A stretch of DNA of 64,000 nucleotides, taken from the NCBI GenBank assembly GCA_021234155.1, contig JAJEKV010000014.1, forward strand, positions 4,173,563-4,237,562. Direction: 5' to 3'. This document shows positions 13,001-24,632 of the stretch, one piece after another (the stretch's first letter is position 1; each line of letters begins with the position of its first letter). Source of the DNA: Isoetes taiwanensis (lineage: Eukaryota; Streptophyta; Lycopodiopsida; Isoetales; Isoetaceae). The translations under genes and the position numbers were made by a program. Below the pieces are notes generated by a model that made no database searches, was not told where the DNA came from, and saw nothing but the letters and a program-made list of their open reading frames with translations.

Positions 13001-16000
13001 GGGATGGTTGGAACGGTGTTGGAATAAACGATAATGAGAGCTTAGTCTGCTCAAAGGTTCTAGATACCAATGAGTTACTTCATTGTTATAAAATTTGAGA
13101 GCATTTATGTGGTTTCCCCGGAAGAAGAAAAGAAGGAATCACGATGACTTTGGCGAGTATACCTTTAGGGGTAACCGAGAAGAGGCAATGCATAGGAACT
13201 CTAAGTCCCGATAAAAAAAATCAAGACGAGGTGTATAGATTACGAGGAGTGAGATTATATAGACCAGTAGTCCATATATCCTAAGAGTTACCCTACTCGC
13301 GGGGAGCGATTATAGGTACTGAAGTAGAAGGTGGAGGATCCGTTGCCTTGAGGCATAGGCCCGTTAGAGATTATGAGTTTGAAACGCTTAAGAGGGTAAG
13401 GAATTGGATAACCATATGGCGGTTACTAACGAAGATTGAAACATTGGGTTTTCCTATTAGAGGACCAGGAGGTTTGAGTGCCTCCACTTCATTATGAGGG
13501 AGCCAAAGACGACAACATTCAAAGGGATCAAAAGTTGAGGTTGGCATGCTAACTTAAGTTAAATAGGTTAGGTGTGACAAAACATGGCGAAACGCAAATT
13601 AACTGAAGGAACCTTTAGAAAAGGCCTTGGACTGTGGTAGAAACCTTTGGAACTATGGCATAATCCCATGGGTGGTATGATAGTGTATATACACGACTGG
13701 AAGACCATAAGGCACTAAAGGGATGGTTAAAGTAGCTGGGGATCCTATAAAAAATGTAGGCAGCATATAGATTTCTAACATAGAGTTGGCCACTGCCCAG
13801 TTGGGGAGTCGGTGGCTCAGCCACATACTAAAGGTACATAGGCAATAGGTTTGTTTGAAAGAACTACCACGGTTATAGTTTAGCTAGGTTAGAGCAGAGC
13901 TCTAGCATTGTGGGATGTGGAGATATGTTTATTATGTACATACCATGTACACATACGATAAACATCTTAGGAAGGTAATCTAGGTGGCGACACCAGGAGG
14001 GAAAGACGAGCGTATCCTAAAGTTACTGATGAAGGATCTGGAGATACGTTCGAAATGTGCAAAGGACCGTCAACCCGTTGCATGCTAGGATATGGTGTAG
14101 TAGTTGGCACTTGAAATAAATGTCAATGGCCAATGGAATAAAGCTTAAGGTAGTGGGGTTGAGTAGTACAATAGTACAATTCCAGGATAAGTAGCGAATA
14201 GCAGTTACCTGCTAAATGTTCGAATGTGTCTTGCATAGACACCTAAGACTAGCTTTCCCACATGATCCATACCTGGATCAGGCATAGGTGACGCCATGGG
14301 TTACATGGGGGGGGCAAGTTAACATATACAGGACTCGAGCATTGATACAAGCCCGGGTTATATTAAACGTAGGTAATTGTAGAAAGGCTCACTAAATACA
14401 AGGCAAGCACCTTGATGACTCGGGTAACTTACGAAGGCTCACCCAGCTCTTAGGCCATGACTATGGCTTAGATGAGGATGCCAAGTTATTTGGAATGCGA
14501 ACAACGTTATAGCATCATGACAGAGAGAAATGTAATGACTAACATTTCGGGATGTAGGACAATGTTGAATCATAATCCCCAATGATAGGTGGGTTAACAA
14601 TATAGGGAGCATATAATGGCGGCTTAGAAGCCACAAGGCGGTTAATAAATACATAAAGGAGTAATGGGGATTGGTGACTCTCTTGAGTAAAGGTCACAAT
14701 CAAAGAGTGAAATATGTAGCCGTGGCGTAAAGGGTCGGACTCTTTGAAAATCGATTATAGACTTAGAAAACATATTGAAGAAGAGAAGGAATAAAGGACC
14801 CTGATGCATGATATTTAGCAATCTGGATAGAAAGGTTATTTCCTAACATGGAGATTAGTCTTTGCTAACATGCAAAGATATACCCAAACTTGAAAGGCGG
14901 CAAGAGCTGAAAAACTCTTTAAAGATTTGGTGTATGACTTAGGGAAGAATCGTCCATGTCTTAGGACAACATGGTGAATTGAGTTCACCAAGGAGCTTTT
15001 AATAAATAGAGCGATAGGTAGATAGCATTTATCGTCATGCCATATTGGCGTCCCATGAGGACATATGATGGACCCCGGAGACTTGAACACAAGATCTCCG
15101 AATAGAGGAGGCCTATCTTGAGGGGTCTTTGGGTGGTACTGTCCTTTGGGATATTCATATAATCCTTTGGAATATGTAAGTTCGTTTGCAGAACCTAAAG
15201 ACGTTTAGGTATTAAAATAATGGTTGGAAACATTTTGCTCGGACCTTATCTAGGTACCTTAGAAGGAGGTGAGTAATCAACAATGGTTGGGTGGCATTGG
15301 AATGTACGGGAGAACAACTCCAAAGAGGGTAGGCTAGCTTGTCACTTTGACAGGCGTGTGACACAGATAATTAATGACATCCATATAGATGGTGAAGTTC
15401 GGCACAAAGTGTTGACATTATTATGGGGGTTCTAACACAAGCACTCACTGCGTATTACAGAGTTGGTACCGTGGTCTGGGAAAATGGTCCACAAAAAGAA
15501 CACGACCATTGAGAAGAAGTAGTGAACCGTGGTAGGATTAAAACTACCCATGGTCTAGAGGGGTGCTGCATGGCAGTCCCTAGTTGGTTGGGCGAAAAGA
15601 AATCCTTTCTTTGGGAAATGAGATGAGTCAAGGTTTAGACACTAGAGAGAGACAACGTTAATTATAAATATGTCTATAAAACATTACTTATGTAACGTCG
15701 AATAAGGTCTAATATAAAGCATATGAATGTAGTATGGATTGAATCATGGCAAGGCCCGAAGAAATTGTGTTATCAAGGCATCTACCAAAGGAAAAATAAT
15801 TAAAGTTATAGGTCGAGGAACACCGATAACTGGGTATTATTACCGTCGCATAAAGAATATCCAAGGATATAATACCCGCTGCTATTCTAGGAAGTTGCCC
15901 CTGGTTTGTTAATTAAATTCGGAATTAGTCCCACCAAATGAGTTGATGTTGTCATAACAAGTTGGCGGACTTGCTAGGTTCACGTCGTGCCATTTGGTCG

Positions 16001-16020
16001 GTTTATTCCTAGGGAATACT
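10001..16020. other. LTR element internal region without recognisable genes
   Basis: About 6 kb holding only short frames on both strands. I looked for copia and gypsy landmarks (protease DSG, RT FxDD, integrase HHCC/DDE) and found none. Minor structure: an (AAG)n run at 10181-10209 and a (TAAA)n run at 11629-11653. Two minus-strand frames (13615-13824 and 14439-14654) resemble each other in a Leu/Ser-rich stretch. Confidence 0.5.
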
Positions 16021-16080
16021 AGCTTTATATATGGTTAACAGTTATCCGGTTGACTATAGCAGAGAGAGGTCGTCTCCCAT

Positions 16081-16242
16081 GGCTATGGCAAGGCTGCTTG
16101 CTCCGGCGGCTATGGCGGAAGAGCTTGCTCCGGCGGCTATGGCGGAAGAGCTTGCTCCGGCGGCTATGGCGGAAGAGCTTGCTCCGGCGGCTATGGCGGA
16201 AGAGCTTGCTCCGGCGGCTATGGCGGAAGAGCTTGCTCCGGC
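16081..16242. repeat. 27-bp minisatellite, 6 copies
   Basis: Six head-to-tail copies of a 27-bp unit (GGCTATGGCGGAAGAGCTTG and 7 more bases). The first copy is diverged and the other five are virtually identical. Because 27 is a multiple of 3 and the unit lacks stops, the array stays open in several frames (for example APAAMAEEL on plus), which mimics coding. It lies inside the LTR element. Confidence 0.95.
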
Positions 16243-16344
16243 GGAGTTGTTGCCTCCGTGGGTTTACCAAAGGCATGCCTCTAATTTAGATATGGAATAG
16301 ATGCACTATAAATATTAGAAAAAGCATTATATTACTTCAAGAAA

Positions 16345-16620
16345 GAAGTTGGCTTATTGGTAAAGGTGTTGGCTTGGGTGCAGAAGGTCAGGGGTTCAAT
16401 CCCATGATGTACCTTTTCCTTAAAAGAGCTGCTAACTGGAGAAAACAGAATATTAGATATGTATAACATAGTAATAAAATATACATATGCTATGTAAAGA
16501 TAGTTGGCAAGATGGAAAGAATATTGGGTTGGAAGTTTGAGGTCACGGGTTCAAAACGTGGGCGAAAACGGAAAAAATTATTATTTTTTTTTAAAAAAAA
16601 CGGACGCGTATTTTTATACG
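16345..16620 (+). mobile_element. two tandem tRNA-derived SINE-like heads
   Basis: The first unit has an A-box-like TTGGCTTATTGG at 16349-16360 and a B-box GGTTCAATCC at 16393-16402. A second pair has A-box-like TGGCAAGATGG at 16505-16515 and a B-box-like GGTTCAAAAC at 16548-16557. Both pairs are offset by about 155 bp, so A-B spacing is conserved (about 44). This is the internal RNA polymerase III promoter arrangement of tRNA-derived SINEs. The flanks do not fold into a tRNA cloverleaf that I can see. Both lie antisense inside the LTR element near its PBS. No SINE tail was identified. Confidence 0.45.
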
Positions 16621-16639
16621 GCGGACCGTATGGGGCGCT

Positions 16640-16729
16640 GACGTGCTTATACGCGTCTTCAGCAGAGGATCGGGCTATGGTAGACTGTTTCTTGGATGTC
16701 CAACCAATTTTATTTTCAAAAAGAAACAC
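16640..16729 (-). pseudogene. copia-type RNase H fragment
   Basis: The minus-strand frame gives LFENKIGWTSKKQSTIARSS and then AEDAYKHVSA. This matches the copia RNase H signature (ISWSSKKQ...ARSSAEAEY) over about 30 residues. Sequence on either side does not continue the domain. It lies about 370 bp from the PBS, at the 5' end of the element in sense orientation, whereas RNase H normally sits near the 3' end. It is therefore a displaced scrap. Confidence 0.55.
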
Positions 16730-17084
16730 CCTCGGATACGTCGGCGCCCCTTTTTGTTTTTCGGCGGCCTGTTGTCCGTTTTGCCTCGGGAGACGTGCCC
16801 CCTAGGGTATTTGAGAGGTGCCCGATCCATTGGAGCCGTTTTTGCCTTCATCCGAACTACCTACAAAAAGTTATAGCCCTTCCAATCTTGGGTCCTCCAG
16901 TCACAATTTTTTCCCTCCAAAATCGCTCTAAACTTCCTAAAACTCACAATTTATTACATCCACCTAACACAAAATTAAATGACCAAAAAGTTAAGCAGTC
17001 CAACTAGCCTAAACTCCCACTCAACTACCGAACTAACGGGTTAAAGATTTGGTCAGTGCTATGATTCCGGTCAACCAAAATCAT

Positions 17085-17097
17085 GGCTCTGATACCA
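17085..17097 (-). other. primer-binding site (initiator tRNA-Met)
   Basis: The minus strand reads TGGTATCAGAGCC one base inside the 5' LTR end. This is the complement of the 3' end of plant initiator tRNA-Met and the usual PBS of plant copia elements. Confidence 0.92.
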
Positions 17098-17098
17098 C

Positions 17099-18668
17099 TG
17101 TGACGCTCCCTGAACATATACGACCCTCGGACGTATACATACGGGGACTTTCCCCTCCCATGGCGACCAACTCGCCATGAGCAGGGCCCTCCGTCTATTT
17201 CGGGCCATCTATAATATGATGCCCGAAAGAAGGACACGAAGGGGTCATTCGGCCCACGCCTTCAATGGGGCTCCTACGTCGCGGAAGCGTGAATACATGT
17301 TAGCACACATCATAAATCATATATAAATAACCACCACGAAGGGTGGCACATCCATCCAAGTACCAACGACAAAGAATATGCATCTAAACCTAAGAAAACA
17401 CCCCAAACCCCAGGTTCTACCCCGGTTCAGACTCCGATGAGGATGGACTGACGGCTCGGCCTCAAGAGATCAGCAGACAGAGGTATAACCTGGCGTTGGC
17501 TGGCATAGAACATCGGCTAGGGTTGTCCACTCCATCCGCCCCTCCTGTGCACACTTTGCAGATGGGTCAATTCACGCTATGGCGTCGCTATAGCCTTCCG
17601 GAGACGCAGGCTCGAGGCATCACCCCCATCGAGCCTACTCCGGGGTTCATGAAGTCCCTCCCCCCATGAGGCGTGTCGGGAAGCGTCCCCTTCCGTAATC
17701 ACAAAGTGGCTCCATGGGCGAAGCTAGAGAATACGTGCGCATCAGCGACCCCCCGCATCCGTGCAGAGCTTGCTTCCTAAATCTACTCAAAGTGCAAGGT
17801 GCCCCATACGGGTCACACCTCTACACCTGTGGAGTGTCGGACCCATACCCGCCCTCTACGGCCGGCCATCGAGGTCTAGCTCGCTATAGGAGTCCCGGGA
17901 GCCTTTTATGTTCGTGCAAGACCCCACCTCCACTTCACCACTTGTGTTCCTTGTCCGGTGCTAAGCCAAGACCATAGCATCTATGACCCGTGGGCTCTTG
18001 TGCACGTGCCGCATCTAATGGGAATAATACGGGGCTCTATCTAGGAGCATACTACAATACATGGGCTCGAGAGGTCTCTACCCCGTAATCCCCCATCTCC
18101 TGAGTGCTAACTAAGCAAAGAACTACTAAACCATCAACCAAAGCACGTCATGAGAGACTAGAGATAAAGAATACTCACCATATCAATCAAGGGTTAGCCT
18201 AACGGGTAAACCACAAAGAAAAAAAAGAGAGAGAACACACCACGTAGAGGCGCTATGCTATAAATCAACATAGTAACCCTCTTGACTAACCGGCCAAATC
18301 GGTCTTGGGCTGCTCCATCTCGACTAACTCAAGGCGCTCGGCTCAAGGCTCCTCCTCCTCCATCCCCAATTGCTCCCAATTCGAATTGGGGCACAAAAGC
18401 CCTAATTTGGGTGTCCAAAATGGCAACCCTACCTTGCCCAATCGATTTGGGCCAGGTGGCATGTCATAAATTAACTAATTTGGTATTTTAGCCCTTTTTA
18501 ATATTAGGATAAGCCCTAAATTCGAATTAGGGTTTTGGTTAGATTTCCACCTTTATAATTTAATTATTAACATAGCTAACCTTAGCTTATTAATGTGCCA
18601 TTAATTATTCATAGTGACGTGTCACGTATTTATACTTAAATATGCGTATAAATATGTGGAACGTCACA
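17099..18668 (-). repeat. 5' LTR (right copy)
   Basis: 1570 bp, TGTGACG...CGTCACA. It contains GTGACGTGTCAC at 18614-18625, matching the other LTR. In minus orientation this is the LTR next to the PBS, hence the promoter-bearing copy. Confidence 0.95.
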
Positions 18669-18673
18669 GTATT
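18669..18673. other. target-site duplication (right), GTATT
   Basis: Matches 8421-8425 exactly. See the left copy. Confidence 0.93.
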
Positions 18674-20424
18674 CTTATTCTTATTGATTATATGGAAGAT
18701 TTTTGGGTCCAGTTTCACTCATTGTATTTCTCTCTCCATTTTCTTTTTCTTTTTCTCGTTCGCAGCACTAAGGGGATCTTCATTCTTGCCTCTTAGGGGA
18801 ATTTTGGGAACAAAATGGAGGTTCCACTGAGATCAAAATCTTCCCCGAGATCATTCTTGGTACTGCTTCGTTCTGCTTTCTTTTTCATACCATAGTCTAT
18901 TTCTTTCCGTTGCCTTTGCCATCTCTTATTTTCCTGATTGGTTGCCATCTGCCACTCTTCTTTGTAACTAGCCCGCACTCTGAAGATGCTGCAGAAAGAA
19001 TCAAAACATCAATGCTTCTTGGATATTTTTTGGGAGAGCCAACATGGCCAGCCCTCCAATCCTCTTAAATCCATGCCCTCTGGATGCTTCTGCTCTGAAC
19101 AAGAAAATCGTGCCAGTTTATGCCCCGCTCTAAACAAAAGCCATGATTTTTGTTTGCCTACTACAGACTTAAATCGGCATCTAGGCCACCGCAGTTTTGT
19201 TTCTGCAAACAAAGAAATGGGAAGATCAAGTAAGAAAAGAGTGGGAAGGAGAAAGAAAAGATTGAAGGAGAAGCCTGCAATCCTCTTGTCTGACTATTTG
19301 CCGCTTTGCCTCTTCTGCCATCATCACAAGCAAGCAAAAGAAGATCAACTTCAAGAAAGAAAAAGGAAGCAGAAGAATTGGAAGAAGAATAATGGCATGC
19401 TGCTGTTGTTGGAATGTATTTATAATACATCCATACAATCTTAGATTTTGTCTATTGATAGTTTATTGTCTATTCATAGCTCATGGAGCTAAAAGGGTCT
19501 TTGCCTATTAGCCCTTCGTTATCTTATATTATAATGTTTTGACGTAAGTGCGTAGTGCATCGAGCCCTAAATCCGACGGCCAGAATTCGATTTGCCTTAA
19601 ATTCGACGGCCATGATTTGATTTAACTAAAAAAGGCCCAGATCTAACCTAAAAGTTGGACGGTTCGGATAGCCCACGGGTTTTTTTCTGCCTTTTCTCGA
19701 TTTTCTTTTCCTGCCCTTTCTGGCTCTAACGATTTAGGAAGAGGTCGTCGTCGTGGCTGCTGCTTCCTAGGGCCACTTTTGACAGTATTGCCTTTCAATC
19801 GTTATGCAGCAATGCCTGAGTGCTGCACCAGTTCCGGTGGCATATATGATGAGGCGACGCATGACGTCCCCATCTTTTTTTTTAAGGTAAGGTTCCGATT
19901 AACTGCTCTGTGGGTTTGATTTTTCTGGCAATGAAATTTCTGGGTTTTTCTTTACAGATTCGAAAGGAGCTGCCCACTAAAATCTTTTGGGCCATTTTAC
20001 TAGAGTTTTTTCAACTGATTCATGAACCTTATCAAGAAGTCTATGTGCTTGGATAATCTCTGGCTGTTTCGTATGCCGGGATTGAATTTGCTACACTTCC
20101 AGATTGGAGATCATTGTGAATAAGCTATGGCAGTTGAGCATATTCCAGCAGGTGTACATGTCTGCTAGGTAATTTAACTCATGATACACACTGAGCTTCT
20201 TAGCTTTTGAATCTATGAATGCTTACTTTGCACATCACGGGCATTTATGATTTGCTCTTGAGAAAGTGCAACTACGGCAAAGAAGAAGAAGCCTTTTCTT
20301 TGGAGTAAAGAAGTCTCTATTTTACACCAAAAGCTTCTGTGTACCACTGCATTCGTGAATGTATAATCTCCCTTTCCATTTAAACACTCCTCATTCTTAA
20401 GCTTTCCTCGATCAATTATCTAAT

Positions 20425-20525
20425 GCATAATCTGTTATGCTGCATAGTTTCAATGCTTGCATTTTCTATGTTTTTGCACAGATGGATAGGCAATTTTAAC
20501 GTGTTTGAAGAGCATTACTAGAAGG
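20425..20525. repeat. 101-bp direct repeat, copy 1
   Basis: GCATAATCTGTTATGCTGCA... through GAGCATTACT is repeated at 21019-21119 with roughly 10% differences. It includes a polypyrimidine/TTGCACAG|AT acceptor-like junction. Confidence 0.88.
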
Positions 20526-21018
20526 TCATTAACGTTGCCTGGGTTTCCAATGTGTTGTCAGCTTGGGAATGTTTGAATGATGTGGCTGGAAGTGGTTTGT
20601 GCTGGATATCCAAACCAATCTATGGCATCTCTACAAGCAATGAGCTGAGAAATCTTTTTTCTTCTCTCCTTGCTATTACTTCTCTTTAACATTGAGAATC
20701 CCTAACAGGCTGTAGCACAATCCATCTCCATAAAGGAATGGGTCCAGGTATGGTCTTTCTTACTAAATTGTTTGCTCAATAGCACTATAGAATTTATCAC
20801 TTTGTGATCTTTGTATTTCAGTAATTGGGCGCATGGAGTAATTGGGCGCACGGAGTAATTTCACAGCAGAGATCATGCAACATCAGGGATGTCCTGTGCT
20901 ATGCAACTGCGCAAAAAGACAAGACCTAGAATTTGGTAGACGAGACCTGTAAGAAAAAACAGAAGCTGGTAAAAATGCCTCCATGATCCTGGATTTCCCA
21001 ACACAATAAACACATGGC

Positions 21019-21119
21019 GCATAATCTGTTATGCTGCATAGCTTCAACGCTTGGATTTTCTATGTTCTTGCACAGATAGATTGCCCATTCTAAAGTGTTT
21101 GAAGAGCATTACTGGAAGG
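21019..21119. repeat. 101-bp direct repeat, copy 2
   Basis: Partner of 20425-20525, offset 594 bp and of equal length, so no indels are needed. It lies just upstream of the PPR relic. Confidence 0.88.
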
Positions 21120-21249
21120 GAGCGAGGCTTTGCAGATACCATATTGGAACACTTCTAACAGGATAGATCGTTGCACTTGGATTTATTTCGCTTGCATAGC
21201 TTGAAAGGTGGCGAATTTATTAATCTTATGTAGAAAGTGGATGCAGCTA

Positions 21250-21811
21250 GATGTTGCAGAAGAATGCCTCACACATGCAAAAGGCCTCAATGGCTTGCTT
21301 TGCGTTACACCTCATTAGAGAACAATGTAGGAAACCAACTTTTTCTAGCTACAATAGGCTTCTGCATTCCTTTTATGTAGCCCTCAGATTATTAGTACAA
21401 ATGACTTCTTACATAATTGAGGAGCCAATATGTGTGTCCAATGCAAGATGTTATTATCTATTCTGCATTTATAAGAGGTTACGGAATGAACCATGATGGT
21501 CACATGGCCATGCAGCGATTTGAGAACATGCAAAGCCAAGATGTCAAACCAGATGATGTTAACTTACATTTCTATCTCTTCTTACAACATCTAGCCATGC
21601 CAGCTTGATGAGTCAAGGTCAGCAATATTTTAGCATGATGAGAGCGAGCTATGGCATCACACCGACAATTGACCATTACAATTGCATGATTCTTCTTGGA
21701 CGATCTGGACATTTGCATGAGGCAGTGGAATTACTTGAAAATGCAGGATCATTGCCATCTAAAGAAACATGGTTAGCTTTGCTTAGTGCATGCAAAACAT
21801 ATTTATTGTAA
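21250..21811 (+). pseudogene. pentatricopeptide-repeat (PPR) protein fragment
   Basis: Two overlapping frames carry PLS-type PPR sequence. 21417-21608 gives AFIRGYGMNHDGHMAMQRFE and then NMQSQDVKPDDVNLHF. After a frame change near 21590 the downstream frame gives GQQYFSMMRASYGITPTIDH, YNCMILLGRSGHLHEAVELL, and SKETWLALLSACKTY. These match the consensus of the last repeats of plant organelle PPR proteins (KPDDVTF...LSAC, GITP..EHYNCM.DLLGR.G.L.EA). PPR proteins bind organellar RNA for editing or processing. The frame change, missing repeats and lack of an E/DYW tail mark it as a relic. An LTR end with PBS follows 300 bp downstream. Confidence 0.85.
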
Positions 21812-21904
21812 AAAATAGTACTCAATGATGATTTAGTGCATGAACAATGGAATCTCCTTAGATGGTTCTAGGTTTTTGCAATACTTAACAAAAAACACAT
21901 TACT

Positions 21905-22108
21905 ACAAAAAAGCCTTACCCCAACAACACTCATGGACAAATACTCTGTGTACAAGTGCCCACCAAAGGTGGGCACTTTACTAGTTATATATAAGAGCAT
22001 GTACTGTTCATGAATAATACATTCACTTTGGGATTAACTTGTATTCTCTCTCTCTCATTCTTTCTGTCTTGCTGCGTCACTTTATTCCTTGCATGTTATA
22101 TTTCTAAC
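21905..22108 (+). mobile_element. 3' part of a copia-type 5' LTR
   Basis: A TATATAAGAGCATG TATA-like region, CT-rich leader and TTTCTAAC end abut a perfect tRNA-Met PBS at 22110. Only this end of the element is clear. TGTTGGAATG at 19407 could be the matching LTR start, with the PPR region inserted between; that pairing is speculative. No second LTR was seen. Confidence 0.5.
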
Positions 22109-22109
22109 C

Positions 22110-22122
22110 TGGTATCAGAGCC
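22110..22122 (+). other. primer-binding site (initiator tRNA-Met)
   Basis: TGGTATCAGAGCC at an LTR-like 3' end. A stretch that could be decayed gag follows (22190-22350), but no motif can be assigned. Confidence 0.75.
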
Positions 22123-22840
22123 AAGTTCATATGTACTGCAAGGATTGACGGAAAGCTTTTTGCTAAAAACGAAAAGCTCCAAAGGAACTTTTGACAAAAG
22201 TTATATGAAGGTAATAACATCTTCTTTCTATAAAGCAAAGGTAAAAGTCGTAGTTATAGAGCAAAATAGGCCGACTTTGGATGGTCATAACTTTCTTAAT
22301 GTAGTTCAAATTTGTGTGATCTATGGCTTGTTGAAAAGTTTTAGAGTCTAATTTAAATGACAATGAAATCAGTGAAAAGAAGGAGTACTTTTTGAGTTTT
22401 GTTTTTTAGCTGATCCTGTTCTAAGTCTGTAGGTGAAAGTATTCTTGATAATAAGTTGCATCCTCTTGATGCATGGTAAACAACATCTTCATATGTATTA
22501 TTACTTCATTAAACGAGAGTTTGCTTTGGTCTTATTTGTGGTTTGAACTAACCTAGATATAGTTTGTTGGTTTGTTGTTTACTTATTTTGCACGCAAAGA
22601 TTAATAAGCATCATTTGTACTTATAAAGTTTGTAATTTGCTTATTCTCAAAAGCACTAAAAGACTAATAGTGTAAATCATGCTTATAGAAACACCTCTTC
22701 TTGTAGGTTGTATATGCATGATAAATTGAATTGACTTAAAGAAATTATTATATTCTAAAAGCAAGTATGCTAATCTATCTTTATTCATGAAAACAATGGC
22801 TAATAAAGCTAATATATTGATATTCTATCCTAATATTAAT
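22123..22840. other. no recognisable gene
   Basis: AT-rich sequence following the PBS. A 113-codon frame at 22010-22351 spans the LTR/PBS junction and is not credible as a gene. Confidence 0.35.
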
Positions 22841-23545
22841 ATAGTTATAAGGATGAGGGGGGTTTCTCATGCCCCCTCATCCACACCCTATACATGTATG
22901 CCCACGGGTTCCCCCTTAATCCCCACCGTCTGCTTAAAAGGCAAGGGTCCAGATGATGACAGGTCATGGGGGATTGATGTATGTAGCATTTATTGCAGAT
23001 GTGTAGCCATGGATGGGGACATAAGGCATGGTTCTGAACCGTTGGATGAAAATGGAGGAGCAAATCTTGGCGGTTGGTTGTGAGCAGGGGATGCAAGGAA
23101 TGTGTGAGAAAGAGGGGTTTAATTATTGGCCGTTGAAAGTGGATGGGAATTTGGGGCTTTTCATCTCGATCGTCCAAGTCGAAGTTCGAGATTAGGGGAA
23201 CAAGGAACGAGGAATCAGAGCTTCGTGGTATTTGCTATGCATTCTTTCTAAGCATTCTGAGCAGACCTGTGTTCGTAGATTACGATCTCGAGGCTTTAGT
23301 TATGGTGGTCGGAGTAGGCAGTGTTAAATGCGGCTGGGCACGTGGAAGGACATGGCCGTCGAAGGGCAATCAGGTAAGGAAGACTGTGCCTTTTTAAATG
23401 GGTGTGGGTTTTAGTGTTCCAGAGTTCTGTTCGGCCTTTTTGTCATAACTCTGTTGTGGCGATTGAAGGTTTGTGGCAGGTGGTTGATTTCTGAATAGGT
23501 GGTAGATTTGTGTTAAAGCTAGAGAATTGAGTGTGTTGGCAAATT

Positions 23546-24632
23546 GAATGCTAAAGAGAAAGAAAGTTGTTGGTAAGATTGAATTGGAAAGATGTAAGGG
23601 ATGTATGTTATGTAATTAAATTGAAGACTGTTGGAGTTCATGATCAATTTAGCAATAGCATAGCAGAGAAATATAGACCAGTGGGATGCTTGAAATAGTA
23701 TCAAAGAAATAGTATCCTTGGTCAAGTTATGGTTGGCAAACATAAAGGCATTAGAAAGTAGTTGAGGCTTGAGGTCTGCTGGATATTTGTGAGGCAGCTA
23801 CTTGCTTTCTGAATGGGTGCTAGATTTGTGCTAAAGCTAGAGAATTGAGTGTCTTTGGAAATTTGAAAGTTCTTGCTAACATTGAATTGGAAAGTTGAAA
23901 TTGTAAGTGATGTATGTCATAATTAAATTGAAGACTGTTGGAGTTGAGGACCAATTTACTAATAGGATAGCAGAGAATTCCCATACTAGTCATGGATTTC
24001 TTTCATATGGTTGTCAAGTTATCCTGTTCATTGTGTTGATATATTTGAAAGTAGTCAAAGCTTGAAAGTTACTTAAATTTGTGAATGCTAAAGAGAAAGA
24101 AAGTTGTTGGTAAGATTGAATTGGAAAGATGTAAGGGATGTATGTTATGTAATTAAATTGAAGACTGTTGGAGTTCAGGATCAATTTAGCAATAGCATGG
24201 CAAAGAAATATAGACCAGTGGAATGCTTGAAATAGTATCAAAGAAATAGTATCCTTGGTCAAGTTATGGTTGGCAAACATAAAGGCATTAGAAAGTAGTT
24301 GAGGCTTGAGGTCTGCTGGATATTTGTGAGGCAGCTACTTGCTTTCTGAGCGGGTGCTAGATTTGTGCTAAAGCTAGAGAATTGAGTGTCTTTGGAAATT
24401 TGAAAGTTCTTGCTAACGTTGAATTGGAAAGATGAAATTGTAAGACTGTTGGAAAGATGTATGTTATAATTAAATTGATGACTGTTGGAGTTGAGTATAA
24501 ATTTAGTAATAGGATAGCAGAGAATTCCCATACTGGTCATGGATTTCTTTCATATGGTTGTCAAGTTATTCTGTTCATTGTGTTGATATATTTGGAAGTA
24601 GTCAAAACTTGAAATTTACTTAAATTTGTGAA
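23546..24632. repeat. 537-bp tandem duplication
   Basis: The unit beginning GAATGCTAAAGAGAAAGAAA at 23546 is repeated from 24083, with few substitutions. Each copy also contains an internal sub-repeat (AAAGCTAGAGAATTGAGTGT at 23516, 23836 and about 24370). The whole block lies inside the probable leader intron of the Helitron. Confidence 0.9.

Larger units (their letters stand above)
8426..18668 (-). mobile_element. complete LTR retrotransposon (10.24 kb), pol not recognisable
   Basis: Two long direct repeats (8426-9987 and 17099-18668) both begin TGTGACG and end CGTCACA, and 5-bp duplications GTATT lie outside. Orientation is minus. Adjacent to the right-hand LTR, the minus strand reads one G and then TGGTATCAGAGCC, the initiator tRNA-Met primer site. 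Adjacent to the left-hand LTR, it reads AAGGTGGGGAGAA, a polypurine tract. So the right LTR is the 5' LTR. The 7.1-kb internal part holds no gag or pol that I can recognise on either strand, apart from a ~30-residue copia-like RNase H scrap near the PBS. The LTRs differ by several substitutions and small indels (1562 versus 1570 bp), so insertion is not recent. It is either very decayed or non-autonomous. Confidence 0.95.
18674..21240. other. mostly non-coding; short uncharacterised frame at 18986-19444
   Basis: A 152-codon plus-strand frame at 18986-19444 has no recognisable domain and is rich in Lys/Arg near its end; I do not call it a gene. TGTTGGAATG at 19407 resembles a copia LTR 5' terminus. 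From 19560 the sequence looks like a 5' UTR/intron region leading into the PPR relic at 21250. It includes the duplicated acceptor-like segment noted separately. Confidence 0.3.

Noticed and set aside
16031-16300. Ala/Glu-rich repeat protein (APAAMAEEL)n
   Set aside because: The 27-bp minisatellite is open in several frames on both strands, which is expected from unit length and not evidence of coding.
16349-16402. tRNA gene
   Set aside because: A and B boxes are present, but no acceptor or anticodon stems could be formed; SINE-type head preferred.
18986-19444. 152-codon frame as a gene
   Set aside because: No domain, and competing frames of similar quality on the other strand.
19407-22108. 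One 2.7-kb copia LTR enclosing the PPR relic
   Set aside because: The TGTTGGAATG start and CTAAC/PBS end fit, but no second LTR or target duplication supports it, and the length is atypical for copia.
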